A stretch of 64,000 nt of DNA, taken from assembly GCA_020466095.1 (NCBI GenBank), contig CM035808.1:75013188-75077187 (forward strand), given 5' to 3'. The notes beneath the pieces were generated by a model. The model made no database searches. It was not told where the DNA came from and saw only the letters and a program-made list of their open reading frames with translations. The translations under genes were made by a program, and so were the position numbers. The stretch is from Chlorops oryzae. Lineage: Eukaryota > Arthropoda > Insecta > Diptera > Chloropidae. How positions within the stretch are numbered: the first letter of the stretch is position 1; each line of letters begins with the position of its first letter. Below, piece by piece: positions 34,807-44,511 of this stretch.

Positions 34807-36027
34807 GAAGAAGATTCTAAAAGCTTTAAGCTGAAAAACATAGATAGTGGAAAGGAATTATTACTGAAAAGAAAAATAATGAAACCAAAGGTGAGCTTCG
34901 GCGATGTAATTGCCCATAAAGAAAATTTTAATGAAATTGAAGAAAAGGGGCAAGACAGAGAAAGTGTCATTTCTCTTTGCCTCGTAGATAATAAAAAAGA
35001 ACCAGCTAAAGAAGGCAAAAGAATTGAAAATTTGATGAATAAAAACGAAGATATTCTAAAATTTTTATTTCTATCGATATCTTTTGTGTTATTCATTTTA
35101 AGTTTTTTAATCGAAAAAGCCATAGTAAGCTGTGTTCGTGCTCATAAAATCTGGGATGAACACAAAACACAGTTTAATAGAGAAAAAGTCAGTAACAATA
35201 ATGAATCTGCACTTAACATCGAAGGTTCGCAGTCAGTGTCCGACGACATATTTGTAGTATTTCCTTGTGGACAAGCTATAAATGATAGGTTTATCTTGTT
35301 AGTGGACACTGGGTCGGATAAAAGTTTGAATAAGTCAGAAGCGTTAGAAAACAGAACTAGCTTAAACGAGTCAGAACAAAACAGATTTGGAGAAAATTTG
35401 GACATTGAAGACAACGTTAATATTGCAGATTCTTACAATTCAGAGCACAAAATATCAGAGTCACTCGAACTCGTCGTTCCCAACATCGATAAGATTTGTA
35501 TTGCAGAAGCAGTTACGATCAAAGCGAGGGAAGCGAAGGTGACGCCGATTTGCGAGAAATTAGTGTTGGCGGATAAGGAAAATCAGAAAGAAGGAGTTAA
35601 GGATAAGAAGGGACTATTTAGCGGAGGGGATGTTGTGAATAAAAAGTCTAATGATTTAAAATACGAGTGCGACGAGAAGGTCGAGGATAATTTTTGGGGT
35701 CAAAATAGTAATAAAGAAGTTCAATTCGACAAGGAGGTCGAGGATAATTCTTGTGGTACTAGAAGAGATGGTACAAATGGTAATAAAGAGGTATGTGAAG
35801 ATGTTTTGAAAGAAAACCCACCAGATATAGATAAAAATACCCATGAGAAGGTATCGGTTGAAAAAGTAAACCTAAAGGAAGAATCAGAAGTTAGAAAGTT
35901 GAGGTTCTGCGAGTACTTCAAAAGTCCGAATGTAATGCACGTATCAATTCAAAAGTTTTTCTCCACAATAAAAGCACTTAAGAAGTTTTTTAAAGAATCT
36001 GTTCTCAAACAAAAAAATCTAAATTAA
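34807..36027 (+). CDS. Pol-frame ORF of the gag-only element, part 2: membrane segment and DTG motif (copy 1)
   Basis: This frame is open for 406 codons; its first Met is at 34879. Counting from that Met, residues 61-86 are a strongly hydrophobic stretch (FLFLSISFVLFILSFLIEKA) fit for a membrane helix. Residues 134-150 read AINDRFILLVDTGSDKSL, which has the hydrophobic-DTG signature of retroviral aspartic proteases. After that the protein becomes acidic, Lys/Glu/Asn-rich, with an internal near-repeat (KVEDNFWG...NKEVQFD, EVEDNSCG...NKEV). It ends without RT or integrase motifs. I do not recognise it as a whole. It is either a decayed pol with only the start of protease or a novel accessory ORF. 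Confidence 0.7.
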   Translation, partial: EEDSKSFKLKNIDSGKELLLKRKIMKPKVSFGDVIAHKENFNEIEEKGQDRESVISLCLVDNKKEPAKEGKRIENLMNKNEDILKFLFLSISFVLFILSFLIEKAIVSCVRAHKIWDEHKTQFNREKVSNNNESALNIEGSQSVSDDIFVVFPCGQAINDRFILLVDTGSDKSLNKSEALENRTSLNESEQNRFGENLDIEDNVNIADSYNSEHKISESLELVVPNIDKICIAEAVTIKAREAKVTPICEKLVLADKENQKEGVKDKKGLFSGGDVVNKKSNDLKYECDEKVEDNFWGQNSNKEVQFDKEVEDNSCGTRRDGTNGNKEVCEDVLKENPPDIDKNTHEKVSVEKVNLKEESEVRKLRFCEYFKSPNVMHVSIQKFFSTIKALKKFFKESVLKQKNLN

Positions 36028-37606
36028 AATTCTTACAAATGATACATACAATAGATTTAAAACATCTAGACAAATTTTTCGCCCATAACTACAATGTGCC
36101 GTAGTCTGATTAAATATTAAAATATTTTCCCAAAAAACATCTAAATATCTCGATTAAAAGGATAGCTGACTGTTTTTATCTTTATTGTCACAAAAAATTT
36201 CTTTTTAATATCGCTTATTGCGATATCTTTATAAGGAATGGCGAAGAAAAACAAATGGTTTAAATAAATTTCAGATGTTTTTTTACTGCTTCAAAGAATA
36301 GAGTTAAAAACAAAAATTGTTTTTAAAATATTAAACATACGAATTTTAAAGTTTTTGCAACATCGGTTTTATTTCATATTGTAAGGGCACCCTTATAGGC
36401 AAAGAGCGCCACGACTTTGAAACAACCAGGAGGGGCTCAGGGTACATAATATGAATTTAAATTATTTTTTTTAGGTTAACCAAGGAGTCCGACCACAAAG
36501 ACGATAGCGAGCCGGTACAGCAAGCGAGGCAAAATAAATTGGTAAATATAGAAAAGTATATGCAGATATTCACAAAATATTTTTATATACTCAAACACGT
36601 TTAATTTAAAATCAATACCTTGAAAACATAGGTATTTTTGTGCTTATATAACACCTTTTACTGTTTAGATGAAAAGAATATGAAAAAAATAATATAAAAA
36701 AACCAAATTTTTTTTGAGAAAGTAACAGAAGTATATAAAAAAAAGGAGATACTCGAAAAAAAAAAAAAAAAAAAAAATTAAGGAAATAATTTACAAAAAA
36801 AAACAACTCAAAATAATAAACAAATATTATAAAACTATCGCAAAAAATACACTAATTAAAACCAATATACAAATATTTACAATAAGAAATCAAACCATTC
36901 TGACAACTGTAAAAGAAAAGCTTTAAAGGAAACGTAATAAAAAAAAAATATAAAAAATTTTCAGTAAATATCTATTAATAAAAATAGTTTAAATAAATCG
37001 ATAACTAAAATTTAGATCTGAAGAAGAATATTTAAGGAATATAAATAAGAAAAACCTACGAATTCGAAATCACAAAAGTAAGTCAAAAAGATGAAGATAT
37101 ACGTATTTATAAAAATATACTTATACATAATGGATTCAACCTCATGAAGCGTACAAATTAAGAAAAAACAATTATACATAGAGATAAGAAAATAATATAA
37201 GTATTCATCAACACCGGAATCAACAGTCAGAGATCGCACTCTTCACCTATTCAACAGCAGAATTCAACGGTCGACGTTGGCAAAAGTCGACTTCTATAAA
37301 AGAGGAGGAGTGGGGAGCCAGCACGGACTCCTGAGCGAGAAAATTTTTGTACCAACAATATCACAATACAGCGTTCCACCATACCAACTTTATCTTCAAG
37401 GCTAGCCCATTGCCAAGGCCGAATCATACTTTCAGCAGTAACAGCATCAGAGCACAGTCACATCAAAATCAACAACCTGGTTTTGGTAAAGTACGAATTT
37501 AAGCAACATTCGTAACAGCCACCATGTAAACAATTAATACGTGGCACAAAAACATCGAGTTTTTCATAATCGCTTTGGTAGCGATTTTCTTCAAGGAGGG
37601 GAGGGA
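36028..37606 (+). other. Noncoding 3' region with polypurine tract (copy 1)
   Basis: About 1.6 kb, very A-rich, with A runs near 36760 and no supported frame. A TTTTTTTAGG at about 36466-36475 resembles a splice acceptor. Just before the 3' LTR, AAGGAGGGGAGGGA (37593-37606) is a polypurine tract for plus-strand priming. Confidence 0.7.
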
Positions 37607-38570
37607 TGTTGCGAGTCACAGACGCACAACCATGCCATATCCCAATCTTCGCCACAAAAAGTCCAACAACAAGAACCAGCGCGAAGACTCAACGAGTGCG
37701 ATTGTGAAATTAGCCTCAGCAGCAATCGCCCAAATGAAATGAATGTAATATGAGACCCAGAAGTTTCGGCAGACAGCAGCGGTTGTGAAATCACTCCAAG
37801 CCCACGATCGCAATGCTAAAAGCCAGTGGGTGAAACCCGAGAATTAGAACGGCGGGAGAGAATTAACGGAGCGACAGCAATGATAGGCACGGGCAGCTAG
37901 GTGTCAAGTACGAGGGGCACGAGCTGGCAAGTTAACACTGCAACTGTCTAAGCTATGCTGAAGAGCTCGATCGCTGGCAACAACAACAACACACTAACAA
38001 CGGGATAGCTTTGGCGAGCTTTCGGCGAGCAAGGGAAAACACGGGAGGCACGAGCTGATGCGTCATAAGTTCTGCGCAAGGTTCAACGCCACCAAACACC
38101 GACCTACAACAACAACAACGACAATAGCAGCACCAAAGATAGACTTGCAGGTGAATCTTATGCAAGAGGTTTTGGAAAGCATCATCAGCGATATCCAATA
38201 TTGCCGATCAGCAATATTGGCCTATAAAAAGGGAGCTTCGGACACAGAAAGATCAGACTGGTTTTCGGAAGTCTCTGCTTTTGACGTGCGTACATACGAG
38301 CCACGGCGTTAAAAGTATAATTAAGGACATAGGGAAATTGTAAAGTAGTGTTAGCAGCTTAACAGTGAATTAAATCCTGTCTTAGACATAAGGATCATTA
38401 AATAAAAGAAAAGATAAAATATAAACTTCACTCTTTTATTTAAAGAGGTTTATAGGAACATTTATACGCTCGACTTTGTCTAAGCGCTTGTTTCCTATAA
38501 TTTGGTGTTGGAATAAAGGAACGTTTATACGCTCGACTGTGTCTGAGCGCTAGCACCCTATATCCCAACA
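37607..38570 (+). repeat. 3' LTR of the gag-only element (copy 1)
   Basis: It differs from the 5' LTR at five positions, for example GACGCACAACC against GACGAACAACC and GGATCATTAAATAA against GGATCATTTAATAA. GTAT follows directly. Confidence 0.93.
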
Positions 38571-38574
38571 GTAT

Positions 38575-39618
38575 AGTTCCAGCTGCATTAATTTTTATTT
38601 TGCTTTAGAATTTCAAACAATTGGTAAGAAGGGAAGTAGTTGTCGAAAAACAGATTATGCCCAATTTCATATTTCGGAATGCGTTGCGTTAGATGAAGTA
38701 CAATAGCTGGCCCAAATCCAAAACTTTTTACCAACTGTTGGTTTATTTCTGTTGTTGAGCCTTGGTAGACAACGAAATCATACGGCATTCCGCTTTTACC
38801 ACACGTGAAGAAAACTTATTCTCCATGGACAAGGTTTCCCCATGATGTACTGCTTAGAAAAAAATTTGCCTTTAAAGGGGATGATTTGCTCGTCAATGCA
38901 CAAATTTTCTTCCAGTGTTAACTGCAGTAGACGGCTACGGACGAGTTCAATGATTGGTGTAACCTTAAAAAGGCGATCTTTTCCAGTTTTTCCTTCATTC
39001 GAATCAACCAGATGCAAATTATTTCGAATGGCAGAGAATCTTTTACGTGTTATATTTTCGGTGAGAAAATAAATACCTATTGTTGAGTCATAAAACATCT
39101 CCACTCGGGGTAATTTCAGGACACCCATCATAATGTGGTGCGCGAAAACAATACGTACTTCGTCCACAGTGCTTTTTTTGAACTCCAGCTGCCCTGTTTT
39201 TTTGCGCATATATATTTGTGTAGTATGCCGTTTTCGCAAAAAACTCATCTGATAAATACTTATTGAAGTATGAAAACGGTGTCTAAAGTTTGGATACACC
39301 TGCTTTTTCTACTATTGGCGCAAAATTAATTCTACCATGATTTTGAGGCAGTCGAGCTGTCCTCCAACTTATATATTTTTTAAGCGCCCATGTTTGTGAG
39401 TACTCTGCTGCTCCTCCACTGCTTGGCCCAGGTTCTTGTAGGTCACTGAGGATATTCACATCTTGTGTATTTGCACTATCGTCGACATTTTCCTCCGAGA
39501 TAGCTTCACGCTCACCAGCTAAAAAATCTTTTGATTTTACTTGTGGCCCTTCGAAAATCACCTCATTATCATCCTCAATTAGCTCATCAAGATCTGAATC
39601 AGCTTCCAGTATGGCCAT
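38575..39618 (-). pseudogene. piggyBac transposase, N-terminal half (copy 1)
   Basis: The N-terminus (39618-39283) is acidic (DSDLDELIEDDNE). After a frameshift the core continues at 39299-38796 with IDEQIIPFKGKF, carrying the first catalytic Asp. After a second break comes 38788-38588 with NLFFDNYFPSYQLFE, carrying the second catalytic Asp. The frame then meets the LTR element at its GTAT target and continues at 30464. All three catalytic Asp are kept, but at least two frameshifts kill the gene. A T run near 38588 is one base longer here than in copy 2. Confidence 0.9.
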
Positions 39619-40125
39619 TATCTCATCATCAGTTAGTTTATCAATTTTCTATGGAAAAATCGAGACAAAATTATATGCATAATTTCGCAACAAAACCGCA
39701 ATTTTGCAATATGTAACAAAACATATAAACGCCTTTTTAAGGTAAATGTCGAATATATTCGACACCCGTAAAGACGCCTCCAACAGCCGCTACTTTAACA
39801 TTAATTGTTTTTTTTTTTACAAAACGTTTGATTACACTTTTTTCAATACTTCAATTTTTATTTATGCGTCTGACCACTGAAAATAATTATTTTTTATTTG
39901 CAAAGTTTATTTTTTCATAAACGTGGTGATGCCTTCGCAATAACCGGTTTAAAACTAAGAACATAAGTCGAAAATCATAAACAACAGCAGTTATGTATAA
40001 ATGAAATGTCTGTTTTGCAAACAAAACAAAAACAAAATACTTAACTGCAAATTATTTTACTGTAAGAACCCATACATACAGTGTTTGTGTAATGTCGAAT
40101 ATAATCGACAAAAACTTTCGTAGGG

Positions 40126-40620
40126 TTGGGTTTTCAGAATTTCGAATATAGTTTTAAAATGTTCATCACGATGCTGTGCATTGCGAATCTGCGCTTCGTT
40201 ATCCGAGGTAATATTTAAAATTTGTGGATAGCGGCTCAAGCAATCTACATGTTTCAAACTTTGTCCACTTCGATGTTCTACCTCATATGTGAAGTCCTGT
40301 AACTGCATGATCCAATGAGTTACTTTCCTATGCATGTCTGCTTTCTTCAGTGTTTCTTTGAACGCTGCACAGTCAGTAACCAACTTGGAATGAGTCCCCA
40401 GCATGTAATTTCGGAATTTTTTAGTGGCAAAGAAGGTGGCTTTGATTTTCAGAATGTAGCTGTGCTGCTTTGACTTCCTTTCTGATGTCTTTTTGCTCCA
40501 ATATGCGATTGGGTGCGTCTCTCCTTCAAACAGTTGCATAAGTACTGCTCCAAATCGATCCTTTGATGCGTCCGTGTGTAAGTCTGTTGGCGCAGTCGCG
40601 CTTTATATGTGTAGTACGGG
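40126..40620 (-). pseudogene. Ty3/gypsy RNase H (copy 1)
   Basis: The segment has HTDASKDRFGAVL, the first RNase H motif (before a frame break near 40600), then THPIAYWSKKTSERKSKQHS and KLVTDCAAFKETL (a later catalytic Asp). It ends with VDCLSRYP, the usual link to integrase. It is cut at 40125 by piggyBac; the ORF's last residues up to 40057 are read-through into that element. Confidence 0.88.
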
Positions 40621-41565
40621 TTCTTTGCTTAACGCCTGCTTCAGCTGTTCAACGGCGTTCAATTCTTCGGTTCTTATTTTAAAGGCTACGTCTTTTTTTA
40701 AGAGGTTGGTTAGCGGCCACGCTAATTGTGCGTACCCCTTAATGAATTTACGAAAAAATCCGGTTAATCCCAAAAATGATTGTACAGCTTTGATGTTGGC
40801 TAGCGGTGGAAACTTCCTGATCGCGTTTGTTTTTTCTTTGCGTGGCCACAGTTTCCCTTCTTCTATTGAGTGACCTAAAAAGTCAATTCTGGTCTGCAAA
40901 AATTTACATATTGCCCATTTGATTTTGAGTCCCCATTCAGACGCAATTTTTAATACTTTTTTCATTTTTTCAAAACAAGATTCAGCAGTTTCGGCATATA
41001 TGACAAAGTCATCAACTTACATCTCCATAACATCGTCATTCATCAGCTTCTAGAAAATGCAATTCACGTAGCGTATAAACACCGACGGCGAATTACAAAA
41101 CCCGAATGGCGCTCTGTTGAACTGGAACAGTCCCTCCTTCGTGATGAATGCCGTGAACTTCTTGCTTTTTTCTTCGATTGGAACGTGAAAGAAGCCGTTT
41201 TCCAAATCCATTATGCAAAAATATTTAGCTCCCTGCAACTTGGTGATAACGTCTTCTATTAGAGGCAAGGGAAATCTGTCCTTAAGCACCATCGAATTCA
41301 ATTTCCGAAAATCCACACATATCCTGTAGGTATTGTCCTTTTTTGTTGTAACCACAGCTCTGCTGCCAAAATTCGACATGGATTTGCGTACTATATCTTT
41401 CTCGAGCCATTCTTGTACTTGCTTCTTAACTGCGTCTTGCTCTTTTACTGGCAATATACTTGGTGAGTAGTGAAATGGTACCAGGTTAATGTTCAGCGTG
41501 ATTGTTAATTCGACTGGGTTTGATTTTCCCCTTTCGTTCGGCTTATATGCCTTGATCATGTTCAC
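40603..41565 (-). pseudogene. Ty3/gypsy reverse transcriptase (copy 1)
   Basis: The fingers and palm (41565-41050) show YRICVDFRKLNSMV, CIMDLENGFFHVPI (first catalytic Asp) and APFGFCNSPSVF. The active-site box reads stop-VDDFVIYA: a TAA replaces the Tyr codon of YVDD at about 41016-41020, next to another stop near 41050. The thumb and connection part (40965-40603) has FLGHSIEEGK and VQSFLGLTGFFRKFI. The enzyme cannot be made whole. Confidence 0.92.
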
Positions 41566-41665
41566 TGCTGCATCTTTGAACTATGTTTGAACGTTTAATT
41601 CTTCCGTAGTCTCCACAATGTTATACACGGCGTATTCATCAAGTAATTCAACTGCATGTTTAGGT

Positions 41666-41944
41666 TTAATACCGGTGAAAATGTAGCCATCTTCGCCCGA
41701 GTTGTATAAAAATTAACAAACAAAATCGTACCCCCAACAAAAATTCGATTTTTGTGCTGCCATCCGAAACAACAATCACCTTGTGTTCAACTTTGAAATT
41801 GTCTACCGCGATTTTACATGAACCGTCAGAACCAGTGTCAATTAAACAGTCTATTACTACGTTATTTACGCGAATACCTTTTAATCGATCTGCGTATGTT
41901 AAACTATTCACGTTTTGAGTGACCGGCGTACACGTTGTCGACAT
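41666..41944 (-). pseudogene. Ty3/gypsy protease (copy 1)
   Basis: An aspartic protease with VVIDCLIDTGSDGSCK. It follows a zinc knuckle CHKCNKTGHMSTTC that is coded just upstream in the same frame. A frame break near 41700 separates it from RT. Confidence 0.85.
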
Positions 41945-42556
41945 ATGACCCGTTTTATTGCATTTATGGCACTTAGTATCAGATTTGCGCTCTCTTCTTT
42001 TATGCTCTTTTGAGCCGAAATTATAAGGATGTTAAATTTGTTTATTGTTGTTGGTATTATAGTTTGTATTGCTGCTGCTGTTGTTGGTGTTGTTGTTCCT
42101 CTCTTTGGCTTTTTCTCTTTCAAAGTTACATATACGTTCGCAAATCTCGTATTCTTCTTTTAATTCGTTAATTGATTTGCACCTATAAAGTAACGATTTA
42201 TTTTTCTCATTTTCATATTCATATACATATTCGAAAAATGTTTCATCCTCACGCTTTTTCCGTTCAGATAATTTCTTATGTACATCAACACTCGAGCACG
42301 TCACTGTAAAATGCGCCGTTAGAACTTTTTAATTCATCATAACTGCTGACTGCTTCAGTCTCTAAAAGCAATTTTGCAATCGCCGTCATCTTCGCCCTGG
42401 CCTGCACGAATTTTTGCCTTACTCTCAGCCCATATGCCTCTGCATTTTTTTTTTAATTTCCAGCCACTTTCCCACTGGCAATGACTTTCCGTCAAACTCT
42501 GGAATTATTTTTTCGAAATGATCTGTTGATATTTTTTCCTCTTCCTCCTTTTTCAT
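41945..42556 (-). pseudogene. Ty3/gypsy gag (copy 1)
   Basis: The likely start is the ATG at 42556 (MKKEEEEKISTDHFE). The capsid-like part continues in another frame from about 42450 (AYGLRVRQKFVQARAK) to the ORF at 42304-42032 (VHKKLSERKKREDETFFEYVYE), which ends in an Asn-rich stretch before the zinc knuckle. At least two frameshifts. Confidence 0.7.
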
Positions 42557-42979
42557 TTATAATGAAAGCAATGTAATGAGCTGTGACAATTCCGACTGGG
42601 GTTCGTTTGGCATTTTGAGTTCGTTTACTTTTTATTGTAGCTCGTCTTCTGATACTGTGTCAAAGTCTTCCGTTTCTCCTTCCGTCTCGCTTACACTTCT
42701 GGGAATTCACAAATCTGCGTGTTTCGAGTTTTCAGCGGCCGATGTACTCTTCGCTCTTATTTGTTTGGATTTTCTAGTAGCTTGTTTTGCGTTGCAGTTT
42801 TTGTGCTGCTTTTTGTTTTCCGTTATTCCCTCTGAAAAAGTCGTTTTTCGTCACTCATAAGGCTATGTGCAATAATGGTTCTTCCAAAACCTATTGCACG
42901 TGTCCTAAGGGTCTGAGACTGTACCTTTCAACAACAATTTTTGACTTTTTTATATAGCTCTTTAGGTTGAGCCCCCAGA

Positions 42980-43437
42980 TGTTAAACTAAAGGTTTATTA
43001 TTGTTTTTTCAGTTTTAAGAATTCAGATTTTATTTGCTCGATGAGCTCGATATTCGATTCACAATAGTTTTTAAGAGATAATTAAAGTATTTCAGTTCAC
43101 AGTAGTTTTTAGACATAATTAAGCGTGTCTCAACGTTACCGGCTTTAAATACAAAATAAACAACTTTTAGAGTAACAACGGCGTTTTGTTACTTTTAGAA
43201 CAGCGATTTTAAGGGTACCGCTTACCAACAAACAAACGAACGAGACAACTGACTTTTTATGACTGACCCTTTGGGATAAGAGAACGACTGACTGCTTACT
43301 GACTTATATTGTAAGACGACTTCTTACGGCTGAACTGCTGACCGCTGGCGAGTGAGAGAACAATAGCTGCTGACAACTTCCGATTGTTCTGTTCGACCCA
43401 GTTTACACGCTGCTTATAATGTTAGACACAGTTTACA
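42980..43437 (-). repeat. Ty3/gypsy 5' LTR (copy 1)
   Basis: Starts TGTTAAACTAAAGG on the plus strand and ends CACAGTTTACA. It matches the 3' LTR at 25589-26075. Next to it, on the minus strand, is TCTGGGGGCTCAACC, in primer-site position. The stretch 42557-42979 is leader. Confidence 0.88.
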
Positions 43438-43721
43438 TATATTATTGTTATATAGTATTATAAATAATTTCTATGGATAAAAAATCTACCGCATTTTGCT
43501 GAAATGTACCTATATTTTTGGAGAATTCTACCGCATTAAACCAAAAATAAGTGGACATACTGTTTCTTGTACGTAAGTAAAGAGAGCGTTTTTCAAACAA
43601 CAAATAAAATCAGTTCTCCTTTGGAACTCAAAGCACTTATAACGTTTTAAAAATGATGCTGAACGAGTAGGCTCTGTGCCGCTTTTTTTTCAGAACAAGC
43701 AAAGCGGGAAATTATCTCCTG

Positions 43722-43774
43722 CATGACAATGTCATCAGTGATGTCATCGATGACATATAGGTGACATTGTCATG
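43722..43774. repeat. Nested palindrome of TGACAT motifs (copy 1)
   Basis: CATGACAATGTCA (43722-43734) is perfectly inverted at 43762-43774. The perfect 16-bp palindrome ATGTCATCGATGACAT (43741-43756) lies between them. No element ends found around it. Confidence 0.85.
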
Positions 43775-43880
43775 TGTGACATCTTAGTGGACATGTCCTC
43801 GTGGAGGGCTGCTGTTCATGTGCTTGACTCTCATTGGCTACTGAAATTTAAATAAGGTTTTAGCGTCAGTTGAACGTTAG

Positions 43881-43952
43881 CATGAAGTGGCGTAGATGAT
43901 GAGTGCTCGACTCGGAATCCGAAGATCGCGGGTTCGATCCCTGGCTGAGGCG
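43881..43952 (+). repeat. tRNA-like SINE head (copy 1)
   Basis: TGGCGTAGATG (box A, 43888) and GGTTCGATCC (box B, 43931) are spaced as in a tRNA. The anticodon-loop-like CTCGGAA would give CGG. The acceptor ends do not pair and the anticodon stem is weak, so this is not a working tRNA. It looks like the head of a tRNA-derived SINE whose body extends into 43953-44250. Confidence 0.6.
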
Positions 43953-44278
43953 AACAAAAATTGTTAAAAAAAATATTTTTAAAATTGCGAAATATCCAAA
44001 GAGAGGGCAAAGAAGAGAGTCCCTGTCAGCTCCTGTGTAAATATCATGCAAAGTGTCACCGGAAATAGCATGCATTCCGGCTCCAAACTCACTAGGACAT
44101 CATCGGGGATACCCGCGGGACATTTTTCGCTAGGGAAGCTATTTTTTGTATTTTTATGTTTTAGTTGTACTATACAGGAACATTTTTCGGACGTTTCTGC
44201 AGTGGTGGTCATCCCTGATTATATCCATTTCCGTTTCCGGGCATTTATAAAAAATTAAACGACATACCGGCCCCTCAA

Positions 44279-44333
44279 AAAACGACTGTCGTATGTCGCA
44301 TGTATTTCTTACGGGACATACGACAGTCGTTTT
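44279..44333. repeat. Perfect 19-bp hairpin (copy 1)
   Basis: AAAACGACTGTCGTATGTC is followed by a 17-base loop and then its exact inverse GACATACGACAGTCGTTTT. The arm contains a smaller CGACTGTCG palindrome. Confidence 0.85.
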
Positions 44334-44511
44334 CTTGGAAGACGATACTGCGATCCACTCCAGTGCTGCCAATATATTTATTAATTTTTTGGTAAGTTTA
44401 GGGAATTCACTAGCAAGTTAAAAAGCGCCGGTGGCCCTTTCTGTCTGGCGCCTCGATCGGTCGCCCCACCCGACCACCCCAAAGGCGGCTACTGCACATA
44501 TATATATATAT

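Larger units (their letters stand above)
30465..38570 (+). mobile_element. Gag-only LTR retrotransposon with a novel pol-frame ORF (copy 1)
   Basis: Two 964-bp LTRs bound 8.1 kb. The target duplication is GTAT (30461-30464, 38571-38574), as in Ty3/gypsy elements. The order is 5' LTR, TGGCGCAGCCGGTA primer site, leader with a 182-bp repeat, gag, -1 frameshift site, a short pol-frame ORF split by a mariner, 1.6 kb of AT-rich sequence, a polypurine tract and 3' LTR. I find no RT, RNase H or integrase motif anywhere, so it must depend on a partner element. The LTRs differ at only five sites, so it inserted recently. Confidence 0.9.
29223..40125 (-). mobile_element. piggyBac-type element, split by an LTR retrotransposon (copy 1)
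   Basis: The left end CCCTTTCAGGG abuts TTAA (29219-29222), the piggyBac target. The right end reads ...CGTAGGG (minus strand CCCTACG), followed by TTGG where TTAA would be expected. Transposase pieces lie on both sides of the insert. Sub-terminal TGTCGAATATATTCGACA-like palindromes occur near 29352, 39748 and 40092. The element is about 2.8 kb without the insert. Confidence 0.88.
25589..43437 (-). mobile_element. Ty3/gypsy retrotransposon, interrupted by a hAT and a piggyBac
   Basis: On the minus strand the order is 5' LTR (43437-42980), gag, protease, RT, RNase H, [piggyBac], integrase zinc domain, [hAT], integrase core, C-terminal module and 3' LTR (26075-25589). The pieces join in protein order across both insertions, so this is one element. 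The LTRs are visibly more diverged than those of the LTR element nested inside, and several stops are present, so it is old and dead. No clean 4-bp target: TACA on the left, TATA on the right. Confidence 0.88.
24996..43562. mobile_element. TIR element hosting the whole nest (hAT- or P-like)
   Basis: CAGTGTGGCCACTT at 24996 and AAGTGGACATACTG ending at 43562 are imperfect inverted repeats. Flanks GTTCGTGT and TTTCTTGT agree at 6 of 8 bases. Just inside each end lie TCTACCGCAT motifs, including a palindrome at about 25012-25028. Without the gypsy insert the element is about 720 bp with no coding capacity. Its right end is also present at 59934 because of the tandem duplication. Confidence 0.6.

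Noticed and set aside
43881..43952. Functional tRNA gene
   Set aside because: Boxes A and B are good, but the acceptor stem does not pair and the anticodon stem has mismatches; a SINE head fits better.
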